Shown piece after piece: positions 22,928-27,885 of a stretch of DNA of 27,885 bases (position 1 is its first letter; every line of letters begins with the position of its first letter). Where the stretch lies: positions 1 through 27,885 of the forward strand of contig JASGDC010000042.1 of assembly GCA_047608145.1 (NCBI GenBank), read 5' to 3'. Both the position numbers and the translations under genes were made by a program. Source of the stretch: JASGDC01 sp047608145. GTDB lineage: Bacteria > Actinomycetota > Actinomycetes > Actinomycetales > Micrococcaceae. The notes beneath the pieces were generated by a model. It had not been told where the DNA came from. It searched no databases and saw nothing but the letters and a program-made list of their open reading frames with translations.

Positions 22928-24004
22928 TTAAATCCTTCTTAGCAAGATTCTGAAATTAGCTCTAATTATGCTTAAAATTTTATACATTAAATTTTGAGTT
23001 TTACCTTCAGAAAGTAGTGGAACTAAAAGGATAAATTGGCGAATATTCTTTTTCTTCAGGGCATTTCTTAATAATGATTTATCAGGTTTAGCAATTTCAG
23101 AAAGTTGATTTTTTAAAACTTTTTTTTCAGCATCTGTAAAATTTTGCTTTGAGTGTAAAGCTACAAGCACTGGAGAAACTGCATGCTGAAAAAAATAAGC
23201 ATCAAGTATTTCGTGGGAAATAGTAGTATTGTTTTTTGCAAAATCACAAGTTTTTCTAGTCGCAGGTATTAAATTTAAAAAGAATTTATTGGATTTCGTT
23301 AAGGTATTATTACCTTGGGCATAATAATAAAGGTTTTTCTTAATATGTTTATGTGCCTTATTTGAAAATAATAAACGTGCTGTAAAAAAAAGATCCTCAA
23401 TTAACCCTTCTTTAAAGCTAAACTTTCGAAGTAAATCAGCATGGAGCACTTTATCATTAGTGCTAGGTGTGATTAACTTCTCTGTGAACAATCCAATTAA
23501 GCTTTGTTCAGAAGTTAAATCTATTGTTTTGTAGTGGGTATCAAAGGTGTTATTGGCACTTTTTAAACTTGTAGTAAGTATTAAGCCAAAAGATATTAAA
23601 TCAATACCTTGCTGCATAAAAGGGACGGTATATTTAAAAATATTAGGGTCTACAGAATCATCACAATCTATAAACCAAAAATAATCAGTGTTATGAGTTA
23701 GACCCCAGTTGATTATTTTATTTCTTGTGGCACCAAGCCCTAGATTTTGTTTATTTTCTATAACAATAACTTGTTTTGTTGCTAAGGATTTATTGTAATA
23801 CGACTTTAAAATTTTAAGAGAACGATCCTTAGAGCCATCATCTGTAAAAACAAAAGTAGCTTCAATGTCCTTAGGGATTATAATCCTATCAAATTCCTTA
23901 AGAAAATCTTTAAGCCAAAGTTCAGCATTAAAAACAGGTACACCTATAGTGAGTTTAACTGTAGTTATCTCTTTTGAGGCGTTAGCTTTTAAAGGTTTAG
24001 TCAT
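22928..24004 (-). CDS. Family 2 glycosyltransferase (GT-A)
   Basis: This 358-residue glycosyltransferase has its GT-A domain in the first half. The opening strand is LTIGVPVFNAELWL, and the nucleotide-binding TDDGSKDRSL is at about residues 54-63. NLGLGATRNKIINWGL and the metal-binding DCDDS (DxD equivalent) follow. The second half is AT-rich, Lys/Asn-rich and less conserved. No membrane segment is obvious. It probably adds a sugar from a nucleotide donor to a surface glycan or glycoprotein; donor and acceptor are unknown. Its start overlaps the upstream nucleotidyltransferase gene by eight bases, so the two are coupled. The A+T-richer codon use than prs or rplY on either side suggests acquisition. 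Confidence 0.85.
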   Translation of the reverse strand: MTKPLKANASKEITTVKLTIGVPVFNAELWLKDFLKEFDRIIIPKDIEATFVFTDDGSKDRSLKILKSYYNKSLATKQVIVIENKQNLGLGATRNKIINWGLTHNTDYFWFIDCDDSVDPNIFKYTVPFMQQGIDLISFGLILTTSLKSANNTFDTHYKTIDLTSEQSLIGLFTEKLITPSTNDKVLHADLLRKFSFKEGLIEDLFFTARLLFSNKAHKHIKKNLYYYAQGNNTLTKSNKFFLNLIPATRKTCDFAKNNTTISHEILDAYFFQHAVSPVLVALHSKQNFTDAEKKVLKNQLSEIAKPDKSLLRNALKKKNIRQFILLVPLLSEGKTQNLMYKILSIIRANFRILLRRI

Positions 24005-24926
24005 CGTCAGTATAATACTCTCTAACTACTTTTAAAGTAGGTTTTATAGATTTTCTAAATCGACTTATTCGTTCTTTTCTTAGTTTCTTTACTTCTTTAT
24101 CAGAACGGTGCTCTTGAAGCGTACCACTAAGAGTGGAGCTTTTCTCAGGAAGAATTGACCTAAATAATAAGGCAGGTTTTTCTTTTAATGGTGCATCGAG
24201 GATGGAAATAATATGCATTGCTCCTGGTGAAGAAAATCCTGCAATACTTTTCTTCCATTTTTTGGGTTTTTTACCCCAGCTAAATTCAGGAATATCACCA
24301 TAATAATGAACGTAAAAATCTTTAATAATTGCAAGACCGTCAACTTGCTTGGCAAAAATTAGAAGTTCTTTCTGGTCTTGCTCATCGAGATTATCAGCTA
24401 GAAATTTTAGTCTGATATCGTCAACTGAAGGAGGAGGGGAGAGCGGTGCGCCACGGATCAGATGAACTAAATGTATATAAGCATGTTTAATCCTTGAAGG
24501 AAATAAGACTTTTTTACTTGCACATATTTCTACATGTGGATCTTCCAAAAAATAATCTATAAATTCTCCAGTAGGAACCTCAACTCCAGGAAATTCATCA
24601 TGCAAATCAATGTGGTTCGGCCAAGAATCATGGTAAAAAGTACTAGAGTGGCTTAAAAGTAAGGTTTGAAAAGCTGGATCTCGTTTATCTGCCATAAACT
24701 TCCAACCGAGTGATTGTAACTCTTGTGAAACTTTTTCAAAATTCTTAGGACTAACAATCACATCCACATCACTAGAAATTTTGGGTTCACGAAGTTTTTG
24801 GTTAGCCAGTGCAGGACCTTTAACCGCGATATATGGGATATTATATTTTGAAGCTATATGCGCAATTAGTGCATATACTAATTGATTCGCCTCAGCTAAA
24901 CCGAGAGAATTCTCATTCTCGCTCAT
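23997..24926 (-). CDS. Nucleotidyltransferase-family protein (NTP_transf_5-like)
   Basis: This 309-residue protein resembles the uncharacterised nucleotidyltransferases grouped as PF14907. KGPALANQKL is followed by ISSDVDVIV (residues about 50-58), with the two aspartates of a pol-beta-type active site. NHIDLHDEF (about residues 107-115) provides the third acidic position. The C-terminal third is basic. Members often sit beside glycosyltransferases in capsule or surface-glycan loci, as here, but their substrate is not established. The start is ATG at 24926 with GGAG five bases upstream. It is the first gene of a two-gene minus-strand unit and overlaps the glycosyltransferase by eight bases. 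Confidence 0.75.
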   Translation of the reverse strand: MSENENSLGLAEANQLVYALIAHIASKYNIPYIAVKGPALANQKLREPKISSDVDVIVSPKNFEKVSQELQSLGWKFMADKRDPAFQTLLLSHSSTFYHDSWPNHIDLHDEFPGVEVPTGEFIDYFLEDPHVEICASKKVLFPSRIKHAYIHLVHLIRGAPLSPPPSVDDIRLKFLADNLDEQDQKELLIFAKQVDGLAIIKDFYVHYYGDIPEFSWGKKPKKWKKSIAGFSSPGAMHIISILDAPLKEKPALLFRSILPEKSSTLSGTLQEHRSDKEVKKLRKERISRFRKSIKPTLKVVREYYTDDD

Positions 24927-25075
24927 AAATCTCCATCTATAATGACAAAATTTGCAAGTATTAACTATGCCAGTTCATTGTTTTATATACCTATTTAATA
25001 ATACACTCTAACTTTGTTAGCTATGTTTCTTAAAGTTCATGATTTTAATGATTCTAATGAATTTAATTTTTGTGC

Positions 25076-25189
25076 TATCCTAGTTGAAGTCTCGGCGAGG
25101 GAGAAATCCGTTATCGACGCGATGAATTTTAATTTTTCTTTGCGATGTTATGCGCCGTGACGGTACTTTAAATTATTTGAAGGAGTCAC
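25076..25189 (+). promoter_or_regulatory. Structured 5' leader of rplY
   Basis: An extended -10-like TATCCT (25076-25081) predicts a start at about 25088, exactly where a 9-base arm GTCTCGGCG (25089-25097) begins. This arm pairs with CGCCGTGAC (25153-25161), eight pairs plus one T-T mismatch. The last bases of that partner, GTGAC (25157-25161), can instead pair with GTCAC (25185-25189), which overlaps the end of the Shine-Dalgarno GAAGGAG (25179-25185). The two pairings are mutually exclusive and suggest control of L25 translation. A GGA-GAAA-TCC tetraloop lies inside. No known RNA family is recognised. Confidence 0.4.
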
Positions 25190-25804
25190 ATGGCAATCAA
25201 AGTATCACTAAAGGGTGCACCTCGTACTCGTTTTGGTAAAGGTGCGGCACGTCAATTGCGCCGCGATAAGCAAATTCCAGCTGTAATCTATGGAAAGCGT
25301 GAAGAGCCTATCCACGTTAGTATTCCAGTTCGTGAACTTGAAAAGACTGTACGTCACTACAATGCTTTAATCACTCTTGATATTGATGGTGAAAGTTATC
25401 AGGTACTAGCTCGTGATGTTCAGCGTGATGTAGTAACTCGTGAACTTGAGCACGTTGATTTACTTGAGGTAGTTAAGGGCGACAAGGTATTAGTTAACGT
25501 TGAAGTAATTGTTGAAGGTGAAGCTGCACCGGGTGTAAACGTTTCAGTTGAGCAGCCAACAGTCGCACTTATCGCGGACGTTACTAACATTCCTGACTCA
25601 GTTAGTATTGACATTGAAGGCCGTGAAGCAGGCGATCACGCACATGCTTCTGATATTGAATTCCCAGAAGGTTCTGAATTCTATGGCGAAGAATCACAGT
25701 TAGTAGTTAACATCTCTCCTAAGCGTGCTGCTGAAGAAGAGGACGAAGATGGCGAAGAGGCTGCTGAAGGTGAAGAAGCAACTGATGAAGAAGCTTCTGA
25801 ATAG
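25190..25804 (+). CDS. rplY: 50S ribosomal protein L25, general stress protein Ctc form
   Basis: This 204-residue ribosomal protein binds 5S rRNA. Residues 1-95 are the RNA-binding L25 domain (RTRFGKGAARQLRRDKQIPAVIYG at the start). A beta-rich TL5/Ctc domain extends to about residue 180. The last ~25 residues are almost all Glu, Asp and Ala, a very acidic tail. The start at 25190 follows GAAGGAG by four bases. It is two bases from pth and clearly cotranscribed. A structured leader upstream may give autoregulation. Codon use is that of a highly expressed gene, more G+C-rich than the flanking glycosyltransferase pair. Confidence 0.95.
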   Translation: MAIKVSLKGAPRTRFGKGAARQLRRDKQIPAVIYGKREEPIHVSIPVRELEKTVRHYNALITLDIDGESYQVLARDVQRDVVTRELEHVDLLEVVKGDKVLVNVEVIVEGEAAPGVNVSVEQPTVALIADVTNIPDSVSIDIEGREAGDHAHASDIEFPEGSEFYGEESQLVVNISPKRAAEEEDEDGEEAAEGEEATDEEASE

Positions 25805-25806
25805 TA

Positions 25807-26397
25807 ATGCAATCTTCAGATTCTTGGTTAATAGTTGGGCTTGGTAATCCTGGGCCCAACTATTCACATAATAGGCACAATATTGGCTACATGGTAGTCG
25901 ATGCTATTGCTGAAACTAATAATTTAAAATTCAAAAAAAGTAATAAAGCCGCAGCTATGATTGCTGAATCACGGTTGGGTTATGGTGGGCCAAGAATTAT
26001 CTTGGCTAAATCACTTAACTATATGAATACAGTCGGACAATCTATCACTGCTTTGGCTAAATACTATAAAGTGCCATTAGCGCAAGTAATTGTAGTTCAT
26101 GATGAGCTAGACTTGCCTTCTGGCGTTATGAAGCTCAAAATAGGTGGCAGCTCTGCAGGGCATAATGGACTTAAAGATTTAACTAGAGCTTTTAATTCTG
26201 AAGGTTATTTGCGGATTAGACTAGGTATTGGGCGTCCAAAGTATGGTAAAACGGCAAATTATGTATTACAAAACTTTCCTAAACAAGAAACTGAAACTGT
26301 TAGTGAATTAATTGCGCGCGCTCAAGATGCTAGTGCTGATTTGATCAATGATGGTTTAGAAAAAGCACAAAATCGACATCATGGAGAGAATCCCTAA
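25807..26397 (+). CDS. pth: Peptidyl-tRNA hydrolase
   Basis: This 196-residue enzyme releases tRNA from peptidyl-tRNA that drops off the ribosome. The catalytic His is in NRHNIGYMVVD (residues about 21-31). MNTVGQS, VVHDELDLPSG and GGSSAGHNGLKDL are the tRNA- and substrate-binding segments. RIRLGIGRP closes the core. The length is normal. It starts two bases after the rplY stop and ends in a one-base overlap with the next gene, so it sits in the middle of an rplY-pth-phosphatase unit. Confidence 0.96.
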   Translation: MQSSDSWLIVGLGNPGPNYSHNRHNIGYMVVDAIAETNNLKFKKSNKAAAMIAESRLGYGGPRIILAKSLNYMNTVGQSITALAKYYKVPLAQVIVVHDELDLPSGVMKLKIGGSSAGHNGLKDLTRAFNSEGYLRIRLGIGRPKYGKTANYVLQNFPKQETETVSELIARAQDASADLINDGLEKAQNRHHGENP

Positions 26398-26987
26398 TGA
26401 GTAAACCTTTTAAGATTATGTTTGTTTGTACTGGAAATATTTGTCGTTCACCATTCGGGGAGCGAGTTTTACAAGCAGGGTTAGACAAGTTGTCACCAAG
26501 AGCGTTTGAAGTGACTAGTTCTGGAACCTACGGAATGCTCAGCTACGATGGCATGGCTGCTAAATCAGCAGAACTTGTTGAGAGTTTTGGTGCTGAAGTT
26601 GATGACTTTGAACCACGACGAATGAATGATCGAATGATTGAAGATAGTGACTTAATCTTTGGTCTAACTCAAGATCATCGTGCGGAGATTATGGCTAGAG
26701 TTCCGAAGTCGACAAGAAAGACTTTCACGCTACGAGAATTTGCTAGGTGTCTAGAACGTGCTACACTCCCAAATGCTAAGGATATTTATACAGCTTGGAC
26801 TAACCTTGTGGCACAATGCGCTGATTTACGTTCGCAGGTATCTGTCGAAGCTGAAGATGATGATGTGCTTGACCCTTATGGTAGGTCAATGCGCACCTAT
26901 AAAAAAATGGCATTGCAAATGATGCCTGCTATTGATCAAATATTATTTGCACAAGAAAAAATTAAGAAAAAACTCACAAAAGGTTAA
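26397..26987 (+). CDS. Low-molecular-weight protein-tyrosine-phosphatase family protein
   Basis: This 196-residue cysteine phosphatase carries the P-loop CTGNICRS (C-x5-R-S, residues 11-18) directly after the first strand. The general-acid aspartate is in LDPYGRS near residue 160. The enzymes dephosphorylate tyrosine on proteins, often wall-polysaccharide kinases, or act on arsenate. Residues 100-150 (TLREFARCLERATLPNAKDI) are longer than in the classic 150-residue enzymes, as in several actinobacterial members. The ATG overlaps the pth stop by one base. Placement next to surface-protein and glycosyltransferase genes would fit a surface-glycan role, but that is inference. Confidence 0.88.
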   Translation: MSKPFKIMFVCTGNICRSPFGERVLQAGLDKLSPRAFEVTSSGTYGMLSYDGMAAKSAELVESFGAEVDDFEPRRMNDRMIEDSDLIFGLTQDHRAEIMARVPKSTRKTFTLREFARCLERATLPNAKDIYTAWTNLVAQCADLRSQVSVEAEDDDVLDPYGRSMRTYKKMALQMMPAIDQILFAQEKIKKKLTKG

Positions 26988-26993
26988 TTTCAT

Positions 26994-27023
26994 TTGTGGT
27001 TTTAGAAATATTACTGTTAAGAT
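26994..27023 (+). promoter_or_regulatory. Candidate promoter of the collagen-like gene
   Basis: TTGTGG (26994-26999), an 18-base spacer and TAAGAT (27018-27023, preceded by TGT) form a plausible sigma-70-type promoter about 40 bases before the gene. This gene, unlike several others here, has a normal leader. Confidence 0.4.
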
Positions 27024-27071
27024 AAGATAAATGCTTGTAATGGTCGAGAGATTTTATGATTGGGGTTCGTG

Positions 27072-27551
27072 ATGAAGGCTAAAGGTTTGGCAGTTATATC
27101 TGCTTCTACGTTGGCGGTTGCGCCAGTTGCTATTGGTGCAGTTATTATAGCACCTGCTGCATCTGCTTATGCGCCGACGCCAGTACACACTACAAAACCA
27201 GTTAATGGTTCTGGTACTTCTGGCACTTCAGGTGCAACTGGAAACGATGGTACAGCTGGCACTTCAGGTACAGCTGGAAGTTCAGGTACAGCTGGAAACG
27301 ATGGTACATGGGGCGCTGCGGGTACTACTGGTGCTGCTGGCACAGCTGGTAAGTCAGGAACTAGCGGTACTGCGGGTGCTGCTGGCACTACTGGCACCGC
27401 GGGTGCTGCTGGCACTACTACTAAAGGACCTTTGGCATACACAGGTGCTAGTGACAAGATGGGTATCGTACTAGCTAGTGGTGCAGTTGTTGCTTTGGCA
27501 GGTGTTACTACTATCGCTGTTGCTCGTCGTCGTAAGAATAACGAAGCATAA
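27072..27551 (+). CDS. Collagen-like, sortase-anchored surface protein
   Basis: This is a 159-residue secreted protein. Residues 1-33 form a signal peptide ending in APAASAYA. From residue 48 to 116 every third residue is glycine: 23 uninterrupted Gly-x-y triplets (mostly GTS, GTA, GAA, GTT), with no proline. The sorting signal LAYTG (121-125) is followed by a hydrophobic helix and RRRKNNEA. LAxTG is a typical actinobacterial sortase motif. The triplet stretch could form a collagen-like helix or an O-glycosylated stalk (about one third threonine or serine). It is small for a surface protein and may serve as a stalk or coat. The frame opens at TTG 27060; ATG 27072 with a nearby GGGG is the better start because the signal peptide begins there. 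Confidence 0.85.
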   Translation: MKAKGLAVISASTLAVAPVAIGAVIIAPAASAYAPTPVHTTKPVNGSGTSGTSGATGNDGTAGTSGTAGSSGTAGNDGTWGAAGTTGAAGTAGKSGTSGTAGAAGTTGTAGAAGTTTKGPLAYTGASDKMGIVLASGAVVALAGVTTIAVARRRKNNEA

Positions 27552-27569
27552 GCTTTAAATAAACTTTTC

Positions 27570-27606
27570 AAAATAGACGCTAGGTTTTATGCCTAGCATC
27601 TATTTT
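27570..27606 (+). terminator. Strong intrinsic terminator after the collagen-like gene
   Basis: AAAATAGACGCTAGG (27570-27584) pairs with CCTAGCATCTATTTT (27592-27606) around a seven-base loop: 15 pairs with one mismatch. The stem ends in Ts. On the other strand it ends in As/Ts as well, so it could work in both directions. Confidence 0.88.
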
Positions 27607-27885
27607 TATGCTCTTTAATTAGCATTCATTTTTTATTTCTTTATATTTTTTTGGCTTATAGATCATGTTGTGTTGTTGGTTTGGGTGTGTTTATTGGTAT
27701 GTGTTGAGTTATTTGTTGTTGGTCCTATTTGTTGGGTTTTAGTTGTTTGAGTTATTTGTTGTTGGTTTTGTTTTGGCTTGGTTAAGGCTGTTGCTTTCTT
27801 GTTTTTAATGGTTGTTAGGTTTTTTGTTAGTTTTAGCAAGGATTTGTTTGTATCACTTTGTGGGTTATTTGTTAAGTTAACTTTA
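27607..27885. other. GT-rich low-complexity region with direct repeats
   Basis: The last ~280 bases contain no convincing gene. The + strand is heavily G and T with little C or A, especially from 27660 on. A 20-base direct repeat, TTGAGTTATTTGTTGTTGGT, occurs at 27704-27723 and 27747-27766. The minus strand has Thr/Gln/Asn-rich short frames that are interrupted. It may be a repeat region or the edge of a Thr-rich surface-protein gene decaying on the minus strand. Confidence 0.6.

Noticed and set aside
27167..27571. A 134-residue Pro/Val/Ala-repeat frame on the minus strand opposite the collagen-like gene
   Set aside because: It is the mirror of the Gly-x-y repeat codons. The + strand product has a signal peptide, sorting motif, promoter and terminator; the minus one has none.
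27700..27770. Start of a CRISPR array
   Set aside because: Only two copies of a low-complexity GT repeat are seen, with no spacer-like unique sequences and no cas genes.

Overview
The window looks like a low-GC member of the Actinomycetota. The order tRNA-Gln, glmU, prs, (insertion), rplY, pth and the run metG, tatD, ksgA, ispE, ABC-F are classic actinobacterial neighbourhoods. DUF4012-type and DUF1461-type proteins, TTG/GTG starts, leaderless-looking promoters and an LAYTG sorting signal also fit a Gram-positive actinomycete. By eye the base composition is only about 40% G+C, so a Bifidobacteriales- or Actinomycetales-like lineage is my best guess; I cannot name a genus.

Layout. 1-219: non-coding, with a perfect 32-bp palindrome and a stem-loop element (copy A). 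220-2854 (minus): drug-type ABC exporter (ATPase, permease) with a co-directional short-chain dehydrogenase. 2855-2919: a 65-bp divergent promoter region centred on an 18-bp poly(G) tract. 2920-3489: SRPBCC-like protein. 3486-5569 (minus): Kup potassium transporter preceded by a possible 28-residue leader peptide. 5653-7884: PanE-like reductase converging on NhaA. 8034-9756: atypical SDR overlapping a TDT-family transporter. 9856-10821: DUF1461-type membrane protein. 10822-11246: a 425-bp gap with two strong terminators, a palindromic operator-like site and a possible small transcript or small membrane peptide. 11247-19401: a gene train whose members mostly overlap (DUF4012 protein, metG, tatD, ksgA, ispE, ABC-F). 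19420-20169 (minus): 5'-truncated flavin monooxygenase pseudogene, beside stem-loop copy B. 20447-26987: tRNA-Gln, glmU, prs, two inserted minus-strand genes (glycosyltransferase and nucleotidyltransferase), rplY behind a structured leader, pth and a low-molecular-weight phosphatase. 27072-27551: a short collagen-like wall-anchored protein with a strong terminator. 27607-27885: GT-rich low-complexity DNA.

How the genes work together. Most of the window is housekeeping: translation (MetRS, KsgA, L25, Pth, ABC-F), precursor supply (IspE for isoprenoids, GlmU for UDP-GlcNAc, Prs for PRPP) and ion handling (Kup, NhaA). The accessory layer is at the cell surface: the ABC exporter, the DUF4012 protein with a serine/basic tail, the glycosyltransferase pair and the collagen-like protein.

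The most interesting signals are regulatory or structural. They are the poly(G) tract occupying both -35 positions of two divergent leaderless promoters, the two stem-loop elements with compensatory stem changes, the rplY leader with two mutually exclusive pairings, and the overlooked small transcription unit before the DUF4012 gene. All are read by eye; none was tested by search or folding software.
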